A program made the translations under genes and the position numbers. Shown piece after piece: positions 41,951-49,977 of a stretch of 64,000 nucleotides of DNA; the stretch's first letter is position 1, and each line of letters starts with the position of its first letter. The notes under the pieces were generated by a model. It made no database searches, was not told the origin of the DNA, and was given only the letters and a program-made list of their open reading frames with translations. Origin of the DNA: JADGGV01 sp035715725 (lineage in GTDB: Bacteria > Gemmatimonadota > Gemmatimonadetes > Longimicrobiales > RSA9); NCBI GenBank assembly GCA_035715725.1, contig DASTKT010000017.1, positions 1 to 64,000 on the forward strand. The letters run 5' to 3'.

Positions 41951-42292
41951 ATGGCCAACAACAACATCTTCGAGTTCACCGACGCGAACTTCGCCACGGA
42001 CGTGGAGGGGAGCGAGGGGCTCGTGGTGGTGGATTTCTGGGCGCCGTGGTGCGGCCCGTGCCGGGCGGTGGCGCCGATCATCGAGCAGCTCGCGGCGGAG
42101 TACGCGGGGCGGGTGCGCTTCGGGAAGCTGAACGTGGACGACAACCCGCAGGTGGCGGCGCGGTACGGGATCCGCTCGATCCCGACGATCGGCGTGTTCA
42201 AGGATGGGGAGCCGGTGGACGGCGCGGTGGGCGCGCTGCCGAAGCCGATGCTGGCGCGGCTGATCGAGGGGCACCTGCCGGCGGCGGCGTGA
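41951..42292 (+). CDS. trxA: thioredoxin
   Basis: A 113-residue classic thioredoxin: VVVDFWAPWCGPCRAVAPII has the WCGPC active site at about residues 33-37, and IRSIPTIGVFKDGE carries the cis-proline loop. It reduces protein disulfides in the cytoplasm. The ATG at 41951 is chosen because AGGAGAG lies just upstream and a longer reading would add a non-family N terminus. The stop is four nt before the arsR start, so the two form an operon. Confidence 0.96.
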   Translation: MANNNIFEFTDANFATDVEGSEGLVVVDFWAPWCGPCRAVAPIIEQLAAEYAGRVRFGKLNVDDNPQVAARYGIRSIPTIGVFKDGEPVDGAVGALPKPMLARLIEGHLPAAA

Positions 42293-42296
42293 GCGC

Positions 42297-42629
42297 GTGA
42301 CGGGGTACGACCTGACGCCGGAGCTGCTGGAGCTGATGGCGGCGCGCTTCAAGGCGCTGGGGGAGCGCGCGCGCCTTCAGATCCTGGTGGCGGTGCGCGA
42401 CGGGGAGCGGACGGTGACGGAGATCGGGGCGGCGACGGGGCTGGGCCAGGCGAACCTGTCGAAGCACCTCCAGCTGCTGCATTCGTTGGGGTTTCTGGCC
42501 CGTCGTCGGGAGGGGCTGCGGGTCTACTACGGCCTGTCGGGGGAGGATGTCTTCCGGCTGTGTGACGTGATGTGCGGGCGTCTGGCGGGGGAAGCGGCGG
42601 CGCGCAGTCGGCTGTTTCGATCGGACTGA
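42297..42629 (+). CDS. ArsR-family transcriptional regulator
   Basis: A 110-residue winged-helix repressor. The helix-turn-helix core is LQILVAVRDGERTVTEIGAATGLGQANLSKHLQLLHSLGFLARRREGLRVYYGL, seen from about residues 27 to 80. The conserved ELCVC arsenic motif of ArsR is missing. A cysteine in FRLCDVMCGRL near 89-96 is the only obvious Cys pair. It could sense metal, redox or metabolite. GTG start at 42297, four nt after trxA, which would couple thioredoxin to its own regulator. A dyad at the promoter is a candidate operator. Confidence 0.88.
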   Translation: MTGYDLTPELLELMAARFKALGERARLQILVAVRDGERTVTEIGAATGLGQANLSKHLQLLHSLGFLARRREGLRVYYGLSGEDVFRLCDVMCGRLAGEAAARSRLFRSD

Positions 42630-42831
42630 CGCCGGAGTTGGCGGGGGCGGACGCGTGATCCGCCTTGACATCGCGGGGCGCGGGCCGCATCGCTGGAGTG
42701 CGATGCCGGCCCGTGCCCCGCGTGGTTTTTCGAGGGGCTGTCCGGTGCGCGGCTCGAGCGTTTCGGGCTCCTGGTCCGGGACCTCGGCACTCCCCCCTGT
42801 TCCGCCGCACTTCTCTCCGGAGGTTCCGCCC

Positions 42832-44262
42832 ATGCCCGCGCTCAAGATCCGCACGATCCACGACCAGGAGATCGTCCTCGAGCCCTCGCAGGTGGAGGGG
42901 CTGGCCTCGAGTCTCCGAGGCGACGTCGTGACGCCCGACTCGCCGGAGTACGACGGGGCGCGGAGCATCTGGAACGCCATGATCGACCGGCGGCCGGCGC
43001 TGATCGCGCGGTGCGCCGGGGTGGCGGACATCCTGGAGGCGGTGCGCTTCGCGCGGCAGCACCGGCTGCTGGTGTCGGTGCGGGGTGGCGGCCACAACAT
43101 CGCGGGGAGCGCGCTGGCGGACGGCGCGTTGCTGATCGACCTCTCGCGGATGCGCTCGGTGCGGGTGGACCCGCAGACGCGCACGGCGCGGGTGGAGCCG
43201 GGCGCGACGCTGGCGGACTTCGACCACGAGGCGCAGGCGTTCGGCCTGGTCACGCCGCTCGGGATCAACTCGACGACGGGCGTGGCGGGGCTGGCGCTCG
43301 GCGGCGGCTTCGGCTGGACCAGTCGGCGCTACGGGTTGACGAGCGACAACCTGCTGTCGGCGGACGTGGTGACGGCGGACGGCGAGCTGCGCCGAGCGAG
43401 CGAGACGGAGAACCCGGATCTCTTCTGGGCGATCCGGGGCGGCGGCGGCAACTTCGGCATCGTCGCCTCGTTCGAGTTCCGGGTGCACCCCCTGGGGCCG
43501 AGCGTGCTCTCCGGGCTGGTGGTCCACCCGTTCTCGGACGCACGGTCGGTGCTGCGCCAGTATCGGGGGATCACGGCGCGGGCGCCCGAGGAGCTGACCT
43601 GCTGGGTCGTGCTGCGCAAGGCGCCGCCGCTTCCCTTCCTCCCCGCGGAGTGGCACGGCAAGGAGGTGGTCGTGCTGGCCCTGGCGTACGCCGGCGACCC
43701 CAAGGATGGCGAGCTGGTCGCGGAGCCGATCCGCGCCGTCGGCCACCCCATCGCCGACGTGGTGGGCGTGAACCCGTTCACCGCCTGGCAGAAGGCGTTC
43801 GACCCGCTGCTCGTCCCCGGCGCCCGCAACTACTGGAAGTCTCACGACCTGGCCGCGCTGAGCGACGGGGCCATCGACACGATCCTCGACTTCGCCGCGC
43901 GGCTCCCCTCGCCGCACTGCGAGACGTTCATCGGGCACCTCGGCGGGGCGGTGAACCGCGTGCGGCCGGAGGCGACGGCGTTCTCCCGGCGCGAGGCAGA
44001 GTTCGTCGTGAACGTGCACGGCCGCTGGGACACCGCGGCGGAGGACGCTGCCGGCATCGCCTGGTGCCGCGATCTCTTCAACGCCCTGACGCCGCACGCC
44101 ACCGGCGGCGTCTACGTCAACTTCATGACGGCGGACGAGAGCGACCGGGTCCGCGCCGCGTACGGCGCGAACTACGACCGCCTGGTGGAGCTGAAGGCGC
44201 GCTACGACCCCGAGAACGTCTTCCGCAGCAACCAGAACATCCACCCGGCGGTGCACGCCTGA
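42832..44262 (+). CDS. FAD-linked oxidoreductase, berberine bridge (BBE) type
   Basis: A 476-residue flavoprotein of the PCMH-type FAD-binding and BBE family, which oxidises sugars, alcohols or alkaloid-like molecules. The conserved SVRGGGHNIAG near 83-93 supplies the covalent-FAD histidine, and GVAGLALGGGFGWTSRRYGL and WAIRGGGGNFGIV are typical. The C-terminal BBE motif is NYDRLVELKARYDPENVFRSNQNI, seen across the last 35 residues. No signal peptide. CCGGAGG at 42817-42823 fixes the start at 42832. A perfect TTGACA is at 42665-42670 upstream without a clear -10. The substrate is unknown. Confidence 0.9.
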   Translation: MPALKIRTIHDQEIVLEPSQVEGLASSLRGDVVTPDSPEYDGARSIWNAMIDRRPALIARCAGVADILEAVRFARQHRLLVSVRGGGHNIAGSALADGALLIDLSRMRSVRVDPQTRTARVEPGATLADFDHEAQAFGLVTPLGINSTTGVAGLALGGGFGWTSRRYGLTSDNLLSADVVTADGELRRASETENPDLFWAIRGGGGNFGIVASFEFRVHPLGPSVLSGLVVHPFSDARSVLRQYRGITARAPEELTCWVVLRKAPPLPFLPAEWHGKEVVVLALAYAGDPKDGELVAEPIRAVGHPIADVVGVNPFTAWQKAFDPLLVPGARNYWKSHDLAALSDGAIDTILDFAARLPSPHCETFIGHLGGAVNRVRPEATAFSRREAEFVVNVHGRWDTAAEDAAGIAWCRDLFNALTPHATGGVYVNFMTADESDRVRAAYGANYDRLVELKARYDPENVFRSNQNIHPAVHA

Positions 44263-44264
44263 GG

Positions 44265-44359
44265 GTCCGTTCGTCCCTTACGGCCTCCGCGCCCGCGCCC
44301 GCCCCCGAACTTCCCGGGGACGGCGGCGGGCGCGGAGGCGGAGGCGACAGAACGGACCT
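44265..44359. repeat. convergent-junction repeat element, copy 2
   Basis: A long imperfect inverted repeat between the convergent FAD oxidoreductase and alpha-toroid lipoprotein genes. GGTCCGTTC (44265-44273) pairs with GAACGGACC (44350-44358), and CCTCCGCGCCCGC (44284-44296) with GCGGGCGCGGAGG (44326-44338). The 19-nt core and the GAACGGACCT tag match copy 1 near 27572-27609. It is a probable bidirectional terminator. Confidence 0.7.
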
Positions 44360-44397
44360 GACGGATTCGGCAACACGCGCCCGCGCCGCGGCCGGCG

Positions 44398-45930
44398 CTA
44401 CGGCGCGTTCCGCCACACCAGGTAGTGGCCGCTGCTGCGGTAGGACTGGTTGTACTGCTTCGGCAGGTAGTCGGCGAGGCCGTAGAGGTCGTCGGCGAGC
44501 GGGCCCTGGCCGTGGCCGTACGTGGCGGCGAAGACCTCGTCGCCCCACGCGCGGAAGCGCGGGTCGTGGGTCAGCAGGTACGCGTAGCCGTACGCGTGGA
44601 CGACCGTCGCATTGAGCTGCCGCACCTCCCGCACGGTGTTCCGGTCGGAGCCGCCGGCCAGTTGCTCGCTCCCCCACGGACAGCTCGCGCAGTGGTTGGC
44701 GTAGTAGAAGCCGCGCCAGCGCAGGCCCGGCAGCTGCGCGACGCTGTCGGTGCGGAAGTCCTGCGTGTGCAGGTGCTCGACCGCGCGGACGATCGAGGAT
44801 GCGACCGCGCCATCCCCCGTCATCCGGTGCACGGCGATGAGCCCGTCGAGGAGCAGCCCGACCATGAACGGCTCCTCGAAGTTGGTCTCGCCGGCGTCAT
44901 CCCAGCGCCAGGAGCCGTCCGGCCGCTGCAGCCGCAGGTAGTAGCGCTGCGCCGCGGCGACCGCCTTCGCGCGGAACTCGGCGCGCACCGCCGGGTCGGG
45001 ATGCACGGCGCCCAGCCAGGCGGCATACAGCAGCATGTACCCGCCATCCCTCACGCCGTAGTAGAGCCCATCGTAGTCCTCGCGCCGGCCGACCCAGGTG
45101 TCGAACTGCACGCGGGTGTACTCGGTGATCCACGGCCACATCTCCGGACGCCCGTCCAGCGCCCGCAGCATCAGCGAGCCGAGCGAGACGTTCCGCGGCG
45201 CCAGCGTGTTGCCGAAATCCCGGTTCGCTCCCTCCAGGATGTAGATGCCCCGCCACCAGGCGTCCGCCACGTCCCGGGCCTGCTGCAGCAGCCGCGCGTC
45301 GCCCGAGCGGTAGTACGCCAGGTACAGGCAGAGCCCGAGATCGTAGTACTGCGCGTTCAGGAACGCGTCCTCCTGGTCCGCGCTCACGATCGGCCGCTGC
45401 GCCACGACACCGGTCACCGAGCCCGGCCACCAGTCCTGCGAGAGCGTCAGCGACGAGTCGCTCTGGATGCTCGCCACCTGGTAGGCCAGGTACGTGCCGA
45501 GCGCCTCGTCGCGGATCAGCAGCGCGCCGCCACCCGCCAGCTCGCTGGAGAAGCGCGTGCCGGCGCCCAGCACGGTCCGCGTGCCGTGGTCGATGCTCAG
45601 CGTGCCGGTGACCGGCGCCACGCGCGGCACGGTCGGGAACGCGGCGCCGTGCACGAGCCCCCTCGCGATCTCGTTCTGGTCGAACCACGGCCACGGATTC
45701 GCCGCGCTTCCGGCCTTGAGCTGCGGGCCGAGGATGAACGCCACCTCCGGCGACGGATAGCTCACCAGCTCCGGGGTCGTGTCCGCGCCGGCCGGCCCGC
45801 CTGGCGTGGGCACCGTGGGAAGGTCCGGGTCCGTGATCCCGACGCCCCGGGTGACGGCGGCGTCCCGCGACACGCCACAACCGGGGAGAAGGAGTAGCGC
45901 GGCGATGGCGGCGCAACGCACTCGGCCCAC
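44398..45930 (-). CDS. alpha-toroid (six-hairpin glycosidase-like) lipoprotein
   Basis: A 510-residue lipoprotein (VGRVRCAAIAALLLLPGC, lipobox at PGC, GTG start at 45930 with AGGAG upstream). Residues 105-172 form a beta-rich module (GTLSIDHGTRTVLGAGTRF and ALLIRDEALGTYLAYQVASI), like those in tail-fibre or adhesin proteins. From about 185 a helical toroid follows: YLAYYRSGDARLLQQARDVADAWW, YDGLYYGVRDGGYMLLYAAWLG and GSWRWDDAGETNFEEPFMVGLLLDGLIAVHRMTG. This is the layout of (alpha/alpha)6-barrel sugar enzymes. No catalytic acid can be assigned by eye, so hydrolase activity is only an inference. Confidence 0.72.
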   Translation of the reverse strand: MGRVRCAAIAALLLLPGCGVSRDAAVTRGVGITDPDLPTVPTPGGPAGADTTPELVSYPSPEVAFILGPQLKAGSAANPWPWFDQNEIARGLVHGAAFPTVPRVAPVTGTLSIDHGTRTVLGAGTRFSSELAGGGALLIRDEALGTYLAYQVASIQSDSSLTLSQDWWPGSVTGVVAQRPIVSADQEDAFLNAQYYDLGLCLYLAYYRSGDARLLQQARDVADAWWRGIYILEGANRDFGNTLAPRNVSLGSLMLRALDGRPEMWPWITEYTRVQFDTWVGRREDYDGLYYGVRDGGYMLLYAAWLGAVHPDPAVRAEFRAKAVAAAQRYYLRLQRPDGSWRWDDAGETNFEEPFMVGLLLDGLIAVHRMTGDGAVASSIVRAVEHLHTQDFRTDSVAQLPGLRWRGFYYANHCASCPWGSEQLAGGSDRNTVREVRQLNATVVHAYGYAYLLTHDPRFRAWGDEVFAATYGHGQGPLADDLYGLADYLPKQYNQSYRSSGHYLVWRNAP

Positions 45931-46319
45931 GGGGAGACTCCTGCGCTGGAGAGCGAGACGGGCTTGATCTGCGGGTAGTGCCGGAGAACTCCCGGCGGTG
46001 CGACCGCGGGCGGACGGCGGGCGAGCCTCGCGGGCCCGGGGCGGCGCGTGGGCGAATATGTACACTGGCGGGGCGCGGCGCCATGGAGTTTCGCCAGATG
46101 TTTCTGGCACGGGCGGGCACGGGCCCCGGCCCCCGGCCCGGCCCCCGGCCCGGCCCCCGGGTTGCACGGGGGTGGGCCGGGTCGCGGCGGGGTGTGCGAG
46201 GTACGGCGGGTGTGCGGGTTGCGCGGCGGCCCCGGCCGGACCCCGCGGGCGCGGCTCGGAGCCATGGAGCGCACGCTCGTCCGGATCGCCCGGGCGAGCC
46301 CGACCAGCGGGGAGGGATC
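45931..46319. repeat. divergent gap with 12-bp tandem repeat
   Basis: No gene is seen between the divergent lipoprotein and DUF72 genes. GGCCCCCGGCCC is repeated in tandem about 2.75 times (46128-46160). A dyad GCCAGA-TGTT-TCTGGC lies at 46093-46108. AATATG with an adjacent TACACT near 46057-46067 is the only AT-rich, possible -10, sequence. Confidence 0.5.
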
Positions 46320-47081
46320 GTGGGGACGATCGGCGCGCTACAGCCCCGGATCCGGGTCGGCACGGCCGGCTGGTCGGTGCCGGCCGCGTGCGCCGAGCGC
46401 TTCCCGGGACCCGGCACGCACCTCGAGCGCTATGCCCGCGTCCTCGACGCGGCGGAGATCGACAGCATCTTCTACCGGCCGCACCGCCCGGCGACGCTGC
46501 GCCGCTGGGCGGAGAGCGTCCCGGCCGGCTTCCGCTTCGCCGTGAAGCTGCCGCGCGAGGTCACGCACGTGCGGCGGCTGCGGGACGCGGAGGGCCCGCT
46601 GGAGGCGTACCTCGGCCTGGTCGCCGAGCTGGGGGACCGCCTCGGCCCGCTCCTGATCCAGCTCCCGCCCTCGCTGGAGTTCGGGCCCGAGCCCGCGCGC
46701 TTCCTCGAGCGGTTCCGCGCCCGCTGGGCGGGCGCGGCCGCGGTCGAGCCGCGCCACGCCACCTGGTTCGCGCCCGCCGTGGACGCGCTGCTGCGGGAGC
46801 TGCGCATCGCGCGGGTGGCCGCCGATCCGCCGCGCCACCCGCGGGACGGCGAGCCCGGCGGCTTCCCGGGGCTGGCGTACTTCCGGCTGCACGGCTCGCC
46901 GCGGATGTACCATTCGGCGTATCCGCCGGAGGCGCTCGTGGGGTGGGCCGCGCGGGCGCGGGCGGCGGCCGCCGCCGCGGACGAGGTCTGGTGCATCTTC
47001 GACAACACGGCGGCCGGCGCGGCGCTGCCGGACGCGCTCCGCTTCCGGGAGCTGGCTTGCCGGCCGGAGGATGCGGGCTGA
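46320..47081 (+). CDS. DUF72 (YecE-type) protein
   Basis: A 253-residue TIM-barrel-like DUF72 protein. The conserved opening RIRVGTAGWSVP and EIDSIFYRPHRPATLRRWAESVPAGFRFAVKLPREVTHVRRL occupy about residues 10-80. GPLLIQLPPSLEF and WCIFDNTAAGAALPDALRF follow. The family is widespread, and no function is established for it. GTG at 46320 follows a strong GGGGAGGG, which fixes the start. The upstream GC-rich frame is rejected. It stands alone on the plus strand. Confidence 0.88.
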   Translation: MGTIGALQPRIRVGTAGWSVPAACAERFPGPGTHLERYARVLDAAEIDSIFYRPHRPATLRRWAESVPAGFRFAVKLPREVTHVRRLRDAEGPLEAYLGLVAELGDRLGPLLIQLPPSLEFGPEPARFLERFRARWAGAAAVEPRHATWFAPAVDALLRELRIARVAADPPRHPRDGEPGGFPGLAYFRLHGSPRMYHSAYPPEALVGWAARARAAAAAADEVWCIFDNTAAGAALPDALRFRELACRPEDAG

Positions 47082-47175
47082 GCGGCCGCTCGAGGAGGGT
47101 GCGCGCCCGACCGATGCGCGGCGGCCCCGGAGCGCCGTCGCGCTCCGGGGCCGCGCGCCGCGTCCGGGCGGGCCG

Positions 47176-48402
47176 CTACGGCTTGTGGTGCCGCCCGTGC
47201 CGGTCGATCCGTGCCTTCGGCCGGACCAGGCGCTCGCCGCCGAGGTGCGTCCCGCTCACCAGCGTGCCGGTCGGATTCGTGATCGTGTAGCCGCTCGCCG
47301 CGCCCGGGTTCGCGCCGTAGCCCAGGTCCCGCAGCGAGGTGACCGTCATCTCGCTCAGCGGGTTGCCCGCCGAGTTGATGTAGCCGGTCATCAGCTCGTT
47401 GCCGAACACGCTCTCCCGCCAGTGGCCGTCGCGCGTGCCGGTGTCGCCGGTGTTCTCGACGGGCACGCCCGGCCGCGTGCCGCCCAGGTCGCGGTACCCG
47501 GCGATCCCGAACTGGCCCGTGAACGTGGGATCGTCCGTCCCCGCTCCCGCCAGCAGCCCCTTGTCCGTCCAGAGCGTCCCGATCCCCAGGACGTGCCCCA
47601 TCTCGTGCAGCACCACGTCGTCCAGCGTGCCCCGCGTCTCCATCTGGCGCAGGTCCTCCACGTCCAGCTTCATGTAGCCCATGACCGGGAGCCCGTTGTC
47701 GCTCCGCACGTAGCACGGGCCCGACGAGCCGAGGACCTTCCCCGCGCCGTCGATCGGCACGAACTCGATGTAGATCACCAGGTCGTCCACCATCTCGTTG
47801 ATGGCCGGCTGCGTCTGGAAGCACGCCCCCGCCGCCGCCTTCAGCGGGACGTCCACCAGGTCCGCCGTGATCACCTGCTGCCACCGCGCCACCGCCGCCT
47901 GCACCGCCTGACGGTGCCGGTCCGACGGGCTCGAGATCCAGCGGATGCCGATCGTGTACCCGCCTGCTGGCGACGTCGGCGCCGCCACCGCCACCGCGGT
48001 CGCCGTGAACCGGACCGTGCTCCCGCCCGCGCTCGCCACCAGCGCGTTCGCGCCCGGCTGCGCGCCCAGCGTCCACCGCCCCGCGCTCGCGATCCCGCCG
48101 GAATCCGTGACCGCCGTCCCCTGCCCCACCGAGCCGCCCCCCGCGGCCACCCGGAACGTCACCGTCACGCCGGCCGCCGGCTGGCCGCTCCGGTCGCGCA
48201 CCAGCACCGCCGGCGGCGTGGCGACCGCCGTCCGGACCGTCGCCGTCTGCCCATCTCCGGCGCTCACCTCCAGCGCTCCGACCACCGCGGAGGCCACCGG
48301 CGGCGCCGTCGGGTTCGACGCGTCGCTGCACGACGCCGCCAGGCCCGCGAGCACCACGAGGGACGCGCGGAGCGCCGCGCGCTGTACGTTCGATCGCTTC
48401 AT
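47176..48402 (-). CDS. leishmanolysin-like metalloprotease lipoprotein with Ig-like domain
   Basis: A 408-residue exported lipoprotein (MKRSNVQRAALRASLVVLAGLAASC, lipobox at AASC). Residues about 40-140 form a Big-1-like Ig domain (PPAVLVRDRSGQPAAGVTVTF, GQGTAVTDSGGIASAGRWTLG). The catalytic domain has HEMGHVLGIGTLW from His266, the M8/leishmanolysin zinc site with a typical post-motif tryptophan. GNELMTGYINSAGNPLSEMTV supplies the downstream Met-turn region. It likely cleaves proteins outside the cell. It is divergent from the GH99-like gene across a gap with a 7-bp inverted repeat. Confidence 0.88.
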   Translation of the reverse strand: MKRSNVQRAALRASLVVLAGLAASCSDASNPTAPPVASAVVGALEVSAGDGQTATVRTAVATPPAVLVRDRSGQPAAGVTVTFRVAAGGGSVGQGTAVTDSGGIASAGRWTLGAQPGANALVASAGGSTVRFTATAVAVAAPTSPAGGYTIGIRWISSPSDRHRQAVQAAVARWQQVITADLVDVPLKAAAGACFQTQPAINEMVDDLVIYIEFVPIDGAGKVLGSSGPCYVRSDNGLPVMGYMKLDVEDLRQMETRGTLDDVVLHEMGHVLGIGTLWTDKGLLAGAGTDDPTFTGQFGIAGYRDLGGTRPGVPVENTGDTGTRDGHWRESVFGNELMTGYINSAGNPLSEMTVTSLRDLGYGANPGAASGYTITNPTGTLVSGTHLGGERLVRPKARIDRHGRHHKP

Positions 48403-48468
48403 TACCGGGTTGCTTCGAGGGGGTCCCGCGGCATCCACCGCGGAGGCGCTTCCGGCCGGGGTGGAATC

Positions 48469-48493
48469 TAACGCATTGTCGCTACGTGCGTTA
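48469..48493. promoter_or_regulatory. candidate operator between divergent genes
   Basis: TAACGCA (48469-48475) and TGCGTTA (48487-48493) are perfect 7-bp inverted repeats separated by 11 nt. They lie 67 nt upstream of the metalloprotease start and about 180 nt before the GH99-like start. The spacing suits a dimeric regulator on one face of the helix. Confidence 0.45.
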
Positions 48494-48671
48494 TCCGCCA
48501 CGGCTATACCGGGGGATGGCCCCCGGAGGTTCCCGCGGCGGGCGGCCGGGGTGCGCGGGCGGGCGGCCGTCCGGCGGCCGGGCGCCAGCCGACGGGGCGG
48601 CGGGGCGGCGCCGGAACCCGACCCGCGGGCGACGACTTGCAGCCCAGGGGACCATCGCTCCCGGAGGTGCG

Positions 48672-49634
48672 ATGCGACGCTCGATCTCACGGCTCGCCGG
48701 TCTCGTGCTCCTCCTGCTGGTGGCCGCCTGCCGCCGGGAAGCCGCGGCGCCCGTGCGGCCGGGTCCACCGGCCGTCCCGCAGCTGGTCCTGGCGTTCTAC
48801 TACCCGTGGTACGGCCGCCCCGACGGCCCGTCCGGCAAGTGGTACCACTGGAACCCGGCCACGCCGCGCCACAACTCCACGGACACGCCCGTCCTGGGGT
48901 GGTACGACTCCAACGACACGGCGACGGTGCGCCAGCACGTCCGCTGGGCGAAGGCGGCGGGGATCGACGGCTTCATCTCGTCGTGGTGGGGACCGACGTC
49001 GTTCGAGGACCGCTCGCTGAGAGTGCTGCTGCGGGTGGCCGAACAGGAGGGCTTCCGGGTCACGGCGCTCGTGGAGCACCCCGTCACGCAGGATCAGTTG
49101 CGTGACGACCTCCACACGCTGATCTCGGGCCACGCGAGCAGCCCCGCCTGGCTGCGGGTCGGTGGCCGTCCCGTCGTCCTCTTCTACGACCGGGTCATGC
49201 AGCGGTTCGGCCCCGACGACTTCCGGGCCGCGTTCGAGGGGACGGGCGCCTTCACGCTGGCCGACACGTTCGACCCGGTGAAGGCCGCGCCCTTCGACGG
49301 CGTCTTCGCGTACGGCCCGGTGCAGGATGTGCCGGCATACCTGCGCGACGAGCCGGCGACGCGGGACGCCCACCACGCGGCCGGCCGGATCTTCGTCGCG
49401 TCCGTGGTGCCGGGCTACGACGACCGCGTCATCCGCCAGCCCGGCCGGTTTCTCGACCGCGCCGGCGGCGCGCTCTACCGGAGCATGTGGGCCGGCGCGG
49501 CCGGCGCGGAGTGGGTGACCGTCACGAGCTGGAACGAGTGGCACGAGGGGACCGAGATCGAGCCGTCCGTGGAGTACGCCACGAGCTTCCTGGAGCTGAC
49601 CCGGGTGCTGGCGGGGGAGTGGCGAGGGCGGTGA
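48672..49634 (+). CDS. GH99-like domain lipoprotein
   Basis: A 320-residue lipoprotein (MRRSISRLAGLVLLLLVAAC). The mature part is a TIM-barrel domain like glycoside hydrolase families 99 and 71. AFYYPWYGRPDGPSGKWYHW is at about 42-61, YDSNDTATVRQHVRWAKAAGIDGFISSWWGP follows near 78-108, and the C-terminal VTSWNEWHEGTEIEPS is the signature. Family 99 includes endo-mannosidases. The ATG has GGAGG four nt upstream. The specificity cannot be told. It has no sugar-enzyme neighbours except the divergent protease and the alpha-toroid lipoprotein 4 kb away. Confidence 0.87.
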   Translation: MRRSISRLAGLVLLLLVAACRREAAAPVRPGPPAVPQLVLAFYYPWYGRPDGPSGKWYHWNPATPRHNSTDTPVLGWYDSNDTATVRQHVRWAKAAGIDGFISSWWGPTSFEDRSLRVLLRVAEQEGFRVTALVEHPVTQDQLRDDLHTLISGHASSPAWLRVGGRPVVLFYDRVMQRFGPDDFRAAFEGTGAFTLADTFDPVKAAPFDGVFAYGPVQDVPAYLRDEPATRDAHHAAGRIFVASVVPGYDDRVIRQPGRFLDRAGGALYRSMWAGAAGAEWVTVTSWNEWHEGTEIEPSVEYATSFLELTRVLAGEWRGR

Positions 49635-49737
49635 GGGAGGGGTGGGCCCGCCTGGTGCGGACCGGCCGCCTCGATCTCGTGTGCTTCGAGCCGGAGCCCG
49701 TCCTCACGTCCGCGGGCGGCCCCGCCTCCAGAAGTGT

Positions 49738-49893
49738 CACACGGAGGCACAGAGTCCACGGAGGCACGGCCACAGCCCGCCGCCAACACGCCGGCCGCCT
49801 GCGTACGCCGGACATGACATCGAAGGGAGGTGCGTCACCCCGGCGAGCCTCCGCCGCCCGGCAATCCTCTGAGCCCTCTGCGCCTCTGCGGTG
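49738..49893. repeat. inverted-repeat-bounded intergenic element
   Basis: The 343-nt gap between the GH99-like and CapA-like stops has two related arms: CACACGGAGGCACAGAG (49738-49754) and CCTCTGCGCCTCTGCGGTG (49875-49893), which are imperfect inverted copies about 155 nt apart. A second direct copy, CACGGAGGCACGG, follows the left arm. It is lower in GC than its surroundings and has no gene. It resembles a small palindromic repeat or MITE-like element; the rest of the gap shows nothing. Confidence 0.55.
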
Positions 49894-49977
49894 AAAATCT
49901 CCCTTCCCGCACGCAGCCGCGCCCGCGAGCGCCGATGACCGCCGGGCTCGGGCTCCGCAGCCGCGGGGCCGGGCGCG

